Shown: positions 39,841 to 48,718 of the stretch, in pieces
Layout of the letters: the number at the start of each line of letters is the position of its first letter
Numbering within the stretch: position 1 is the first letter of the stretch
Assembly: GCF_003285015.1 (NCBI RefSeq)
Contig: NZ_QMFB01000023.1
Location: 88,676-144,776, forward strand
Reading direction: 5' to 3'
Source of the DNA: Paenibacillus contaminans
GTDB taxonomy: Bacteria > Bacillota > Bacilli > Paenibacillales > NBRC-103111
DNA length: 56,101 nt
Made by a program: the position numbers and the translations under genes
Notes under the pieces: model-generated
Database searches by the model: none
What the model was told of the DNA's origin: nothing
Seen by the model: only the letters and a program-made list of their open reading frames with translations

Positions 39841-39918
39841 CAATCGGCGGGCTGCATGCAACACGATCCTGCAGCCTCGTTTTTTCACACTATCCATAGA
39901 AGGAATGGTGACGGGTAT

Positions 39919-40368
39919 ATGCTTACCGTACAAGAGCTGCAAACGTATCTGGAACAAAACGATTGCGATTTTGAAATCATCTCACATGAAGCGCCTATCC
40001 TATCAGCACAAGACGCGGCAAGCTATTTTGATGTGGAGAAGGCGGCGCCTACCCTCATTTTGCAGACGGAGCAAGGCTTGGTTGCTTTTGTAACGAGCTC
40101 CCTGCGGGGACGCGTCGATTTTACATCTTTGAAGCGAGAATTAGGCTTTGGCAAAATGAAAATGGCGGACCGCTCGACCGTTGTGGAGGCTACAGGCTAT
40201 CAGGCTGGAGCGGTGCCTTTAATCGGCCATCAATTGCCTTGCATCTTTGACAATCGGCTGCTTGACTTCGACTATGTTTTCGGCGGCACCGGCGATGAAT
40301 ACCGCACTTTGAAAATCGCTCCGTCAGACGTTAGCCGGTTAAATAAGATCGTTTTTTTTATTGATTAA
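39919..40368 (+). CDS. YbaK/EbsC-family aminoacyl-tRNA deacylase
   Basis: A 149-residue single-domain editing protein of the YbaK/ProX type: VQELQTYLEQNDCDFEIISH, AQDAASYFDVEKAAPTLIL, KRELGFGKMKMADRSTVVEA and TGYQAGAVPLIGH, then the FGGTGDEYRTLKI block. Family members hydrolyse mischarged tRNA in trans. Start ATG 39919; the ribosome site is weak. It follows trpS by 78 bases without a terminator, so both respond to tryptophan starvation. Whether it edits tRNA-Trp products is unknown. Confidence 0.85.
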   Translation: MLTVQELQTYLEQNDCDFEIISHEAPILSAQDAASYFDVEKAAPTLILQTEQGLVAFVTSSLRGRVDFTSLKRELGFGKMKMADRSTVVEATGYQAGAVPLIGHQLPCIFDNRLLDFDYVFGGTGDEYRTLKIAPSDVSRLNKIVFFID

Positions 40369-40440
40369 TCAGCAAAAGCCGCCAGAATGGCAGCTTTCTT
40401 GGTTCAGTCAAGCAAAATGCGAATGAACGCAATCCTGCTA

Positions 40441-40601
40441 GGGCGTGTTTGATAACTCCAAGGGGAGCAGATTTCGCCGAATTTTCGTTCTAGGCAAGGC
40501 GCGTTTGTGAAGGCGTACCGGGGGTACGTCAAGCAAACGGAACGAAGCATAGGGCGAAAAGGCGGTGAAAGATGACCCCGAGCGGGTTTTCAAACACGCC
40601 C
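40441..40601. mobile_element. MITE copy 1 (161 bp, TA target duplication)
   Basis: Ends are GGGCGTGTTTGA and TCAAACACGCCC, flanked by TA on both sides (40439-40440 and 40602-40603), as for IS630/Tc1-mariner-derived elements. The two halves pair imperfectly over almost the full length, with a GTACC/GGTAC core. A second copy of identical length lies at 48555. The right end supplies the last base of the stop codon of the neighbouring minus-strand gene. No coding capacity. Confidence 0.85.
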
Positions 40602-41569
40602 TAGTCTTCCTCCTTCTCCAGCAGCATTAAATATTGCTCATAGTTTAGTGTAAAGCCGGCCTCCTCCAGTGCGCGGATCGGTTCCGGATTCGCCATGGAC
40701 ATGTTTTCGATGATACGGTCGCAAGGCATATCGTACGGCCCGAATAACTCCGATAATAGAAATCGGAATATAACTTCCCGATCGCTTCGTTCGGGACTTA
40801 CTTCGCATTGGCAAAGCACAACGGCTTGCAATTGTCCGTCTGTTTTGCGGGAGCGCTGGAACAAGGCGTACGCAACAGCTTTGCCCTGCGCGTCGAATGC
40901 AATCAGCGATTCTCCCCGCTTCAAATAATGCCACATGCACCCCCAGGCGACTTTATCGCGATAGAACGGCAAGCGGGCAACATCCGCGGGCATACCGTAT
41001 TGCAAACAAATCACTTCAGGTACATTCCCTCTTAAGAAAGGCGCCCTCAGCGCTTCGTCTCGCTTCATGCCGACGATACGATCCACGATACGGAACCCGC
41101 CTTTCTCGTAAGCCGTAATGGCAGATTTGTTTTTGACCACGACTTCCAGTACCGCCCGATCGACTTCCTGTTCCAAGATGACGCGCTGCGCTTCCTGCAT
41201 CATCAGCTTAGCCAGACCGTAGCCTCGATATTCGGAGAAAACGCCTGTTCCTCCGTTCCATGCCAGCTTCTTGCCGTCAACCGTTTTTATCGCAATAAAA
41301 ACAAACCCTACCGGCATATCGTTCACATAGACGACAATCGATAGCTCGGGCCGAATCCCTTCCGTACCGAAGTCGTCCAACAGCCGATCCAACGCTCCCG
41401 GTGATGGAGCCGTCGCTTGAGGAAAGTTCGGATAATGCTTCCTCATCTCGTCGTGATAACCTTCGAATCCCCGCTGCCTTAACACCAATGCCTGCTCGAA
41501 CGTACACTGGTGCAGCCTTCCCAACCGGATAACGGGATTGTCCGTAAGACCGTGACCGTTTTTTTCCAT
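40601..41569 (-). CDS. GNAT acetyltransferase with two GNAT-like halves
   Basis: A 322-residue protein. The N-terminal half is a full GNAT domain: VVYVNDMPVGFVFIAIKTV, VFSEYRGYGLAKLMMQEAQR (acetyl-CoA loop) and NKSAITAYEKGGFRIVDRI. The C-terminal half (YLKRGESLIAFDAQGKAVAY to NPEPIRALEEAGFTLNYEQY) looks like a second, degenerate GNAT domain. Substrate unknown. Start ATG 41569 with AAAGGATG upstream; longer frames are possible. The stop TAG is formed by the MITE: its C end plus the TA target copy complement to TAG. Confidence 0.82.
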   Translation of the reverse strand: MEKNGHGLTDNPVIRLGRLHQCTFEQALVLRQRGFEGYHDEMRKHYPNFPQATAPSPGALDRLLDDFGTEGIRPELSIVVYVNDMPVGFVFIAIKTVDGKKLAWNGGTGVFSEYRGYGLAKLMMQEAQRVILEQEVDRAVLEVVVKNKSAITAYEKGGFRIVDRIVGMKRDEALRAPFLRGNVPEVICLQYGMPADVARLPFYRDKVAWGCMWHYLKRGESLIAFDAQGKAVAYALFQRSRKTDGQLQAVVLCQCEVSPERSDREVIFRFLLSELFGPYDMPCDRIIENMSMANPEPIRALEEAGFTLNYEQYLMLLEKEED

Positions 41570-41691
41570 GATAGGAGTACATCCTTTATTATTGGATTTC
41601 ACTATAGTTAGCCTTCAAGTAATTGATCAGACGAAAACCCATATTCTTATGGATCAGGTAAGATTACGGTTCACGATCAAAAGAGTCCTGA

Positions 41692-43002
41692 TTAACACTC
41701 ACCTTCGGCCTTCATTTCGTCAAGCTGATGTAACGCACGCTCTACGAATAAATCGCCAGTTTCCTCCTGCAGCCGGTTACTGGCCGTAATCCGCGGCTCA
41801 TAGCCCCCCAACCGGTACGATTCACGCGTGCATACATAGGTTCCGACAATACCGTTGCACAACTCATTGATCAAGGTCAGACCGTAGGGCGAATCTTCCT
41901 TGATTTGCAGTCCGAATTCGACGAACATCTCGGCGGGCAGACCGACGATGGCGAGATCGCCAACAGCGATCGTCTGGATTTCCGCCTCCGTCGTCCCTTC
42001 CCCGCGTCTCGCCGCTTCGAGCAGCTCTCCCGCGAATTTACGCTCCACATGGTCTTCCGGCAAATTAGCAAGATTGGCATGAGCCGTTTCGATCTGCTCC
42101 TGCGTCGGTTGACGATATCGAAGTGTAACGATTGAACTTCGCTCCACCACCTTCGCTTCGTCCGACGTTCGTATTTTCTCCCTCGTCTTCAACACTTCTC
42201 CGGCCAAAATCCGCCCCATCTTCAAATAGTGACGGGATTGATCCGTGTAGGCCTCCGGCCGTCCGTCGAACACATCCCAATGGTTGATGTTTCCGCTTGC
42301 CCCCATCATGAAAAGGCTGACCGTCTGTTCGCCAAGCGCTTTCTTCAGCACAACGGATAACTCTCCGGGAAAGTCGGCGCAATACTCCGTTCCCCCGACA
42401 GTATCCGTATGTACCGCATAGTTGGTGACAACCCCCATCGGGCGGCCATCGGCGTCATCGATCCGGACAACTCCGACCTGAGGGTCGATCGGCCCTGCAG
42501 GCCGGTCGACATTCGGATTTCGCAGCCCCGGATTCGTCAGCAGCGTGCCGTCCTTCATAAAGAAACGGCGATGAAAGGCGATATCCGCTTCATACCCCGC
42601 CCCGAAGCCGATACGAGCTGCTCGGCGTGAACGGTATGCCAGGGTAATGGCGTCTGCTGCCCGAATGGCAAGCCACTGCAAATAGGCCTCATCCGCCTTC
42701 AGGAAAGTCGTAGTCGACACGGGTGGCCCGGTATGGGTATGCGTCGCTGATACCATCACCCTTTTGGACGGGATGTCCGTCTGTTGCCCAACCCTCTCAC
42801 GAATGCTTTCGACGACTTCTCGCGGCACAAGAACCGTGTCCAACACAACAAATGCGACAGTACTTCCATCTTGTTCGACGACAAGCGCCTTTGCATACAG
42901 CCGGTCGATCACTCCAGTCGATTTTCGATCGATGAAATAACCAGGCATTGAGCTGTCCAACGGAGGCGTAATGTCCAACTCACTCATTCCACATAAAAGC
43001 AC
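41692..43002 (-). CDS. Neutral/alkaline ceramidase-like N-terminal-domain hydrolase
   Basis: A 436-residue protein of the neutral/alkaline non-lysosomal ceramidase family: CGMSELDITPPLDSSMPGYF at the start, SATHTHTGPP (metal-binding histidines, the family signature), TNYAVHTDTVGGTEYCADFP and SLFMMGASGNINHWD. It lacks a signal peptide and is shorter than full ceramidases (about 650 residues), so it corresponds to the catalytic domain only. Paenibacilli carry many such proteins of unknown substrate, often near sugar-use genes; ceramide hydrolysis is not implied. GTG 43002 has GGAG 10 bases upstream. Confidence 0.82.
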   Translation of the reverse strand: MLLCGMSELDITPPLDSSMPGYFIDRKSTGVIDRLYAKALVVEQDGSTVAFVVLDTVLVPREVVESIRERVGQQTDIPSKRVMVSATHTHTGPPVSTTTFLKADEAYLQWLAIRAADAITLAYRSRRAARIGFGAGYEADIAFHRRFFMKDGTLLTNPGLRNPNVDRPAGPIDPQVGVVRIDDADGRPMGVVTNYAVHTDTVGGTEYCADFPGELSVVLKKALGEQTVSLFMMGASGNINHWDVFDGRPEAYTDQSRHYLKMGRILAGEVLKTREKIRTSDEAKVVERSSIVTLRYRQPTQEQIETAHANLANLPEDHVERKFAGELLEAARRGEGTTEAEIQTIAVGDLAIVGLPAEMFVEFGLQIKEDSPYGLTLINELCNGIVGTYVCTRESYRLGGYEPRITASNRLQEETGDLFVERALHQLDEMKAEGEC

Positions 43003-43090
43003 AGGCTATTCACTCCTATTTCGTAAGATTCGATTGCCAGCTCTAAAAATATATGTGAACGAAGATAAAAATCTTTGAGCAATCCGATGC

Positions 43091-43846
43091 CTAGATCATT
43101 AAATCGCCTCCGTTAATATCGATAGATGCTCCCGTAATATAGGAGGAGTCATCGCTGGCCAGAAACAAAACCAGGTCGGCAACCTCCCTCGCGGTTCCCA
43201 ATCTTTGAATAGGAAAACTGCTTTCATAATAGGCGATTTGCTCGGGCCCGCATGTACTTCTTACCATCTCCGTATCGATCAATCCGGGGCATACTGCGTT
43301 TACATTGATGTTGTAAGGCGCCATTTCTTTGGCTACATGACGGGTCATGCCGAGAACAGCCGCTTTGGATGTCGTATAATGCGCGCCTCCGAGCGTACTG
43401 ACGCTTTTGCCCGCCGATGAAGATATATTGACAATTTTGCCCCTCTTGTTTTCCATCATCATAGGGAGTACAGCTTGCGTACATAAATAAACGCTTCGTA
43501 CATTGGCATCCATCACAAGGTCCCATTCCTGTTCTTCGATAGTAAGAAATGGAGTCGAACGCAAAACGCCCGCGTTATTGACCAGAACATCAACCGCCGC
43601 ATAAGCGCTGCGAGCTTTATCAATCAGAGATATAACATTCTCGCGCCTGCTTATATCCGCTTTCACCCAAATGGCTTCACCTCCCGTCGCCTTAATTTCC
43701 GCTGCCGTTTCCTTCAATCTATCTTCGTTCAGATCGTTCAACACGATTTTTGCGCCGTGCTGCGCGAAAAGCTTGGCTATTTCCTTCCCCATGCCCTGAC
43801 CAGCCCCAGTAATAACGGCCGATTTGCCTTGCAGTTTTCTTTCCAT
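43091..43846 (-). CDS. SDR-family oxidoreductase (FabG-like)
   Basis: A 251-residue classical short-chain dehydrogenase. Cofactor motif TGAGQGMG, NNAG, catalytic Ser (ISSSAG), Tyr-x-x-x-Lys (YTTSK) and PGLIDTEM are all present. Asp after the second strand (NDLNED) suggests NAD preference. Its ATG overlaps the KBL stop by one base (TAATG), so the two act together, perhaps as a dehydrogenase feeding or draining the KBL reaction. Substrate unknown. Confidence 0.9.
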   Translation of the reverse strand: MERKLQGKSAVITGAGQGMGKEIAKLFAQHGAKIVLNDLNEDRLKETAAEIKATGGEAIWVKADISRRENVISLIDKARSAYAAVDVLVNNAGVLRSTPFLTIEEQEWDLVMDANVRSVYLCTQAVLPMMMENKRGKIVNISSSAGKSVSTLGGAHYTTSKAAVLGMTRHVAKEMAPYNINVNAVCPGLIDTEMVRSTCGPEQIAYYESSFPIQRLGTAREVADLVLFLASDDSSYITGASIDINGGDLMI

Positions 43847-45039
43847 TAGTTTACCAACATCCCCATTTCAATGGCTGTTTCCCGGAATGCATCGACGGTG
43901 TAGGCCAAATCCGCTATAGAATGTGAAGCCGAAACCTGGACCCTTATCCTGGCTTCTCCATGTGGAACGACAGGATAGCAAAATCCGCTCACATAGACCC
44001 CCTTCTCAAAAATCCGCCCAGCCATTTCATGAGCAACCGCCGCATCGCCCAACATAATTGGAACGATAGGATGACGTCCCTCCTTTATATGGAAGCCCGC
44101 TTTTGTCATCCCATCCCTGAAATACATGGTATTGCTCATCAATTTGTCTCTGAAATCCGCCGAACCGGACAAAAGCTCCAGAACCTTAAGCGAGGTACTG
44201 GCAACAGCGGGTGAAAGGGAGTTGGAGAAAAGATATGGCCTCGATCGCTGTCTAAGAAGTGAGATTATTTCTTTTCTTCCGCTGGTGAATCCTCCGCTAG
44301 CTCCGCCCAATGCTTTGCCAAGCGTTCCCGTTATCATATCGATTCTGCCGAAAACGTCGCAATATTCCGGGGTTCCGCGCCCCGTACTGCCGATGAAGCC
44401 AATTGCATGGCTGTCATCCACCATCACCATAGCGTCATACTTTTCTGCAAGATCGCAGATGGCTTTCAAATTTGCCAGCGTGCCGTCCATTGAAAATACT
44501 CCGTCTGTCGCAATTAACCTGAACCGCGCTTTCCGGGCTGCTTTCAGTTTCTCCTCCAGATCGCGCATGTCGTTGTGTTTATAGCGATAACGGGCCGCCT
44601 TGCACAAACGAATACCGTCTATGATGCTTGCATGGTTCAGTTCGTCGCTGAAAACCGCATCCTGCTCGGAAAGTAGGGCTTCAAACAAGCCGCTATTGGC
44701 GTCGAAGCACGAGGAATAAAGTATGGTATCTTCTGTCCCGAGAAACGCCGTTAACTGATTTTCCAAATCTTGATGAACACTTTGGGTGCCACAAATAAAC
44801 CTCACGGATGAAAGTCCGAAGCCCCAAGCTTCGAGGCTTGTCTTCGCGGCTATGATCACTTCAGAGTGGTTGGCAAGTCCCAAATAATTGTTCGCGCACA
44901 TATTGATAACGCCGTCTTGCCCCCGCACGCTAATCCTTGCATCCTGCGGTCCGGTAATCACACGTTCTTCTTTCCACAAGCAGGATTTCTTCATATTTTC
45001 AAGCTCAGTCTGAAAATATTCCCGCGCATCTTCATTCAT
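43846..45039 (-). CDS. kbl: Glycine C-acetyltransferase (2-amino-3-ketobutyrate CoA ligase)
   Basis: A 397-residue PLP-dependent alpha-oxoamine synthase with near full-length similarity to E. coli KBL: KEERVITGPQDARISV, NMCANNYLGLANH, FGLSSVRFICGTQ, VDDSHAIGF, and TGTLGKALGGASGG with the PLP lysine. It splits 2-amino-3-oxobutyrate with CoA into glycine and acetyl-CoA in threonine breakdown. The normal partner, threonine dehydrogenase, is absent; instead an SDR gene overlaps it. GGAAGG precedes the ATG, and the upstream SLH gene ends 21 bases earlier. Confidence 0.92.
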   Translation of the reverse strand: MNEDAREYFQTELENMKKSCLWKEERVITGPQDARISVRGQDGVINMCANNYLGLANHSEVIIAAKTSLEAWGFGLSSVRFICGTQSVHQDLENQLTAFLGTEDTILYSSCFDANSGLFEALLSEQDAVFSDELNHASIIDGIRLCKAARYRYKHNDMRDLEEKLKAARKARFRLIATDGVFSMDGTLANLKAICDLAEKYDAMVMVDDSHAIGFIGSTGRGTPEYCDVFGRIDMITGTLGKALGGASGGFTSGRKEIISLLRQRSRPYLFSNSLSPAVASTSLKVLELLSGSADFRDKLMSNTMYFRDGMTKAGFHIKEGRHPIVPIMLGDAAVAHEMAGRIFEKGVYVSGFCYPVVPHGEARIRVQVSASHSIADLAYTVDAFRETAIEMGMLVN

Positions 45040-45060
45040 CGTTCATTGCACCTTCCATTA

Positions 45061-48000
45061 CTACAGTATCGCTCCCAATGCAGGTTCCAGCTTCAACATC
45101 CGCATAAGTACGGCAGCCGTCTCTGCGCGGCTTGCCTCCCCTTTCGGCTGGAACACGCTTCCATACCCTTGCACGATTCCCGCCCTCGCCGCTGCTTCAA
45201 TCGCTTGGGTTGCATAAGTCCCCGCAAGAGATATGTCTTCGAACACAATATCGATCGCTTGAGGAAGCGCTGCGAGATCGACGAGCCGCATCATCATGAC
45301 GACCAACTCTTCCCGCGTAATCGCAGCTTCCGGTCTGAACGTCCCATCGTCGTAACCGTTCACGATTCCGTGTCCGGCTAATGTTTCGATAGCGCTTGTC
45401 GCCCAATGACCGTTTATATCTGTAAAATTCGCCGACTTAGAGCCGGAAGGCACAAACACAAGCAACTTGGCCAACATCGCAGAAAACTCTGCTCGCGAAA
45501 TGGAACGGTCCGGTCTCAGGCTGCCATCCTCGTATCCTTCGATGACGCCGAGTCTGACAAGCTTCTCCATTATCGGGAATGCCCAATGACGCTCAATATC
45601 GGGAAATTGCGCCGCCGGATTCACACTAGGCGCTGACTGCAATCGTTCTTTGATCGAACGCAGCAGCTCTTCCCCCGCGATCTGTCCTTTGCGAAACATC
45701 TTCATCGATATGCCCGTTTGCCCCTGAGTCGGATTTGACGTAGATTCCGGATCTTTCCCTGGATTTGTTCCCGAATTTGTTCCCGGACCTGTTCCCGGAT
45801 CTGTTCCCGGGTCTGTTCCCGGGTCTGTTCCCGGATCTGTTCCCGGGTCTGTCCCCGGATCTGTCCCCGGGTCTGTTCCCGAATCTACCAGCTTCGCTAT
45901 AAAGTTGACTTGCACCGGAGACAAATAAACTCCGCTTGCTACATCCTGCGCTGTGTACTGCACGGTTTCATAAACCGTGTCGGTGACCGTGAAGCTCGCT
46001 TCGCCATTCAGGTTCGTGATATCATCCACGACTGTTACCGCCGAGCTGCCTTCGTTTGCCGTCAGTGCAACTTGACGTCCGGCCAGCGGCTGGCTGCTGC
46101 TATTGCGCAGCGTTACCTGAATCGTCGCTTGCGCAATTCCGTCTGCGATTACTGTCGGGCTCGATACCGTTACGCTCGAAGCCGTCACGTCTATAACCTC
46201 CGGTTCTACCGTATCTTCAGCAAGCTCCAATGAAGGCTGCTCGCCGTATGCGGGCAAATAGCCCTGATTCATCCAACTCGCATCCAAATCCGTATAACCG
46301 TAAGTGATCGAAGCTGCCAATCCGCTTAGCGCATCTCTGTCTACACTGATTTCCCTTACCGTTCCGCCGCCGTTCATAACCGCGGACACTTGCGCCGAGC
46401 CTAACACGGCCCAATTCCAATCCGGGCTATTGCCGACATGCGCAAATAACGTTCCGTTCTCGATCAAATAATCGTCCCCGGCTGCAGACCATACGGCCGT
46501 ACTGATAAATCCTGTCGAAGCGTTATTGTCGCTATTGATCAACAGATCGAAGTAGGTCCCCAAATTCGTTCCTTCAATAAGGAAATAAATCTTTTCGGAA
46601 TCCGATGCCGCCTTGATACTTGTCGGGTTTTGGCCGACCGCAAAAGCCGATACCGGGATACCGCTCCAATCGGAAGCATCTCCGTCAACTACAATACTGA
46701 CAGGTCCGGTAGGCGAAGTGGCTTGCTTCTCGTAAGCGCCGATGTCGATCGTCCCAACCTTTCGCGCGTTCCCCGCAATATCAATCGTGCCCGCCTCCGT
46801 ATTCGTTGTCCCGGGATCACCAGCGTTGATCGCAGGCGATCCCGCCATCAGCGAGAAATCATGATTGGCTGCATCCGTGAAGCCCGGATTCGCGGTCGAT
46901 ACCGAGCCCGGACCCGGAGCGTCTCCGCCATACCACAAGTTATTGCTCGTACTCCCCACGTTCCAATTCGTCGTATTAGCGCTGTTAATCAGGTTGGAAG
47001 CGAACAGGTTATTTTTCCAAACGACAGTCGAGGAAACCATCGGACGGATGATGACTCCATAATCATTTTGATAGAACGTATTATTGAAAGCGCTGATGTT
47101 TGACACCGTGCTGCCATCGGTATTGCTGTACCAGGTGCCGATCGTTATGCCGACATTCGAATGCTCCACCACGTTGTTCCGGAACATAATGTCATACACA
47201 TTCGGAAGCCCAGGCTCGCTTAAGGCCGAAAAACCGGTTCCCGCCTTGTAAATATGGTTGCGTTCAATAAGGTTGCTGTTGCCCCCATCGTTGTAAATCG
47301 CTGTGGCCGGGCTGTTGTACCAATAACTCCCATCGGATCTTTTGACTGAAATGTACTCTAAATAATTGTTGCGTACCGTAACGTTGTTTACTCCCCATGC
47401 CATATCAATAGCAATGGCGTCCGTATCGTGAATATAATTGTTCTCAATCGTGATATTCGTGGTTGTATCGTTAGCTATGGTCATGGTTTCACCATAATTG
47501 GAATGGATCTCGCCTATCTCATTTCCGTAGAATAAAACGTCATGGGAACCTTGGTCGATCCAGAAATTGAGTAATGCGTTTGTGCCGTCCCATGCGCCAT
47601 TGTTTTGGATTTTCAGAATCTTGTTATATTGGAATTCGATATGATGCGAACCGCCCGTAATATGCCCGCCGCGTTGCATAGCGCCAAGAACATTATAATT
47701 TTGGAATGTGAGTCCCTGGATACGGACATAGCTTTTGTTATTGATTTTCAGATACGGCACCCCATCGGTAACGGTACCTAGCGACGTATAGTCAAGGATT
47801 ACCGTCTCTCCGGTGTCACGGGCATTGTTGAAGCCATAGTTTTGGAAGGTAATATAGTTGCCTGCGGTTCCCGACACGCCCAGATTTAATCTCTCGGTGT
47901 ACGTGCCGCCTCTGATATTCACCGTATCCCCGGGAGCAGCTGTATTCATCGCTTTTTGGATCGTTCGCCACGGCGTCGACAACGACATGCCGTCATTGCT

Positions 48001-48159
48001 GTCATCTCCGTCTGTTGCCACATAGTAAGTAGTTCCCGTAGCGGATGTTGTTTGTGCATGTGTAACAGACAGGCCTGAATGGATTGAGAAAATAACGAGG
48101 AATGCTGCCAGAATCATTTTCAATGATCGTTTCTGACCTAACCATTTGCTATTTAGCAT
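45061..48159 (-). CDS. Exported beta-helix protein with Big_1-like and three SLH domains
   Basis: A 1032-residue surface protein. Signal peptide (LKMILAAFLVIFSIHSGLSV ending in THAQ), then a right-handed parallel beta-helix to about residue 480 (YYVATDGDDSNDGMSLSTPW opens it, as in polysaccharide lyases and DUF1565 proteins). Next come a sugar-binding-like domain (IVVDGDASDWSGIPVSAFA), an invasin-type Ig domain (ADGIAQATIQVTLRNSSSQP), a GTDP repeat linker and three SLH domains that bind secondary cell-wall polymer. Probably a cell-bound polysaccharide-degrading or -binding enzyme. Start ATG 48159 after GGAGG. It follows the sugar transporter genes on the same strand. Confidence 0.88.
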   Translation of the reverse strand: MLNSKWLGQKRSLKMILAAFLVIFSIHSGLSVTHAQTTSATGTTYYVATDGDDSNDGMSLSTPWRTIQKAMNTAAPGDTVNIRGGTYTERLNLGVSGTAGNYITFQNYGFNNARDTGETVILDYTSLGTVTDGVPYLKINNKSYVRIQGLTFQNYNVLGAMQRGGHITGGSHHIEFQYNKILKIQNNGAWDGTNALLNFWIDQGSHDVLFYGNEIGEIHSNYGETMTIANDTTTNITIENNYIHDTDAIAIDMAWGVNNVTVRNNYLEYISVKRSDGSYWYNSPATAIYNDGGNSNLIERNHIYKAGTGFSALSEPGLPNVYDIMFRNNVVEHSNVGITIGTWYSNTDGSTVSNISAFNNTFYQNDYGVIIRPMVSSTVVWKNNLFASNLINSANTTNWNVGSTSNNLWYGGDAPGPGSVSTANPGFTDAANHDFSLMAGSPAINAGDPGTTNTEAGTIDIAGNARKVGTIDIGAYEKQATSPTGPVSIVVDGDASDWSGIPVSAFAVGQNPTSIKAASDSEKIYFLIEGTNLGTYFDLLINSDNNASTGFISTAVWSAAGDDYLIENGTLFAHVGNSPDWNWAVLGSAQVSAVMNGGGTVREISVDRDALSGLAASITYGYTDLDASWMNQGYLPAYGEQPSLELAEDTVEPEVIDVTASSVTVSSPTVIADGIAQATIQVTLRNSSSQPLAGRQVALTANEGSSAVTVVDDITNLNGEASFTVTDTVYETVQYTAQDVASGVYLSPVQVNFIAKLVDSGTDPGTDPGTDPGTDPGTDPGTDPGTDPGTGPGTNSGTNPGKDPESTSNPTQGQTGISMKMFRKGQIAGEELLRSIKERLQSAPSVNPAAQFPDIERHWAFPIMEKLVRLGVIEGYEDGSLRPDRSISRAEFSAMLAKLLVFVPSGSKSANFTDINGHWATSAIETLAGHGIVNGYDDGTFRPEAAITREELVVMMMRLVDLAALPQAIDIVFEDISLAGTYATQAIEAAARAGIVQGYGSVFQPKGEASRAETAAVLMRMLKLEPALGAIL
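45768..45887 (-). repeat. 12-bp coding repeat (GTDP linker)
   Basis: About nine 12-base units encode Gly-Thr-Asp-Pro, the last ones varied to GTGP, GTNS and GTNP. Synonymous GGG/GGA alternation between units suggests expansion by slippage. It forms the linker before the SLH domains. Confidence 0.85.
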
Positions 48160-48221
48160 AAATTGTTCCTCCAATTTCTGGATAGAATTTCAAGCCGGCT
48201 CTTATCCATTCCATGCACGCT

Positions 48222-48530
48222 TCAAGCGAAGCAGCGCCATTTTCCCGCTTTCATAGAGGCTATAGCAATATCCGTATGCGAATTCCGATTTGTCGCAATA
48301 ATGACGCCTTCGATATCTTCCCTTTTCAGCAACTCCCTATAGTCTGTATAGGTACCGGGCCTCACTTTGTTCATTCGGTCAAAATACGGGAAAATAGCTT
48401 CATATTCATCTTGATCGATATCGCATATGGCTGATATTTCGATCTCTTCCATATGGATGATCGTATTCATTAAATAGAATCCGCGAGAACCCAGCCCGAT
48501 CAATCCCATCTTTACACTTTTATCGCACAT
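48222..48530 (-). pseudogene. Gfo/Idh/MocA oxidoreductase, N-terminal fragment
   Basis: From ATG 48530 (AGGAG upstream) the frame reads KMGLIGLGSRGFYL (Rossmann nucleotide motif), AICDID, and IEGVIIATNRNSHTDIAIAS, then MKAGK, where complete proteins continue HVxxEKP. It breaks off after about 96 residues of an expected 350-400, and the beta-helix gene begins 60 bases later. A deletion therefore removed most of the gene. It sits between the transporter operon and the beta-helix gene, where a sugar dehydrogenase would belong. Confidence 0.8.
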
Positions 48531-48554
48531 GTTTTTCTCCTATTCTCGTGACTA

Positions 48555-48715
48555 GGGCGTGTCTGAATACTCCGAGGGGAGCAGATTTTGCCGAATTTTC
48601 GTTCTAGGCAAGGTGCGTTTGTGAAGGCGTACCGGGGGTACGTCAAGCAAACGGAACGAAGCATAGGGCGAAAAGGCGGTGAAAGATGACCCCGAGCGGG
48701 TTTTCAGACACGCCC
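48555..48715. mobile_element. MITE copy 2 (161 bp, TA target duplication)
   Basis: Ends are GGGCGTGTCTGA and TCAGACACGCCC, flanked by TA at 48553-48554 and 48716-48717. Same length and orientation as copy 1, with only a few substitutions, mostly in the left half. It lies 3 bases after the stop codon of the sugar permease gene on the minus strand, before the truncated oxidoreductase. Confidence 0.85.
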
Positions 48716-48718
48716 TAA

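Noticed and set aside
43846..45039. Serine palmitoyltransferase for bacterial sphingolipids
   Set aside because: Similarity to E. coli KBL runs the full length, and no acyl carrier or ceramide synthase gene is near; kept only as a remote idea.
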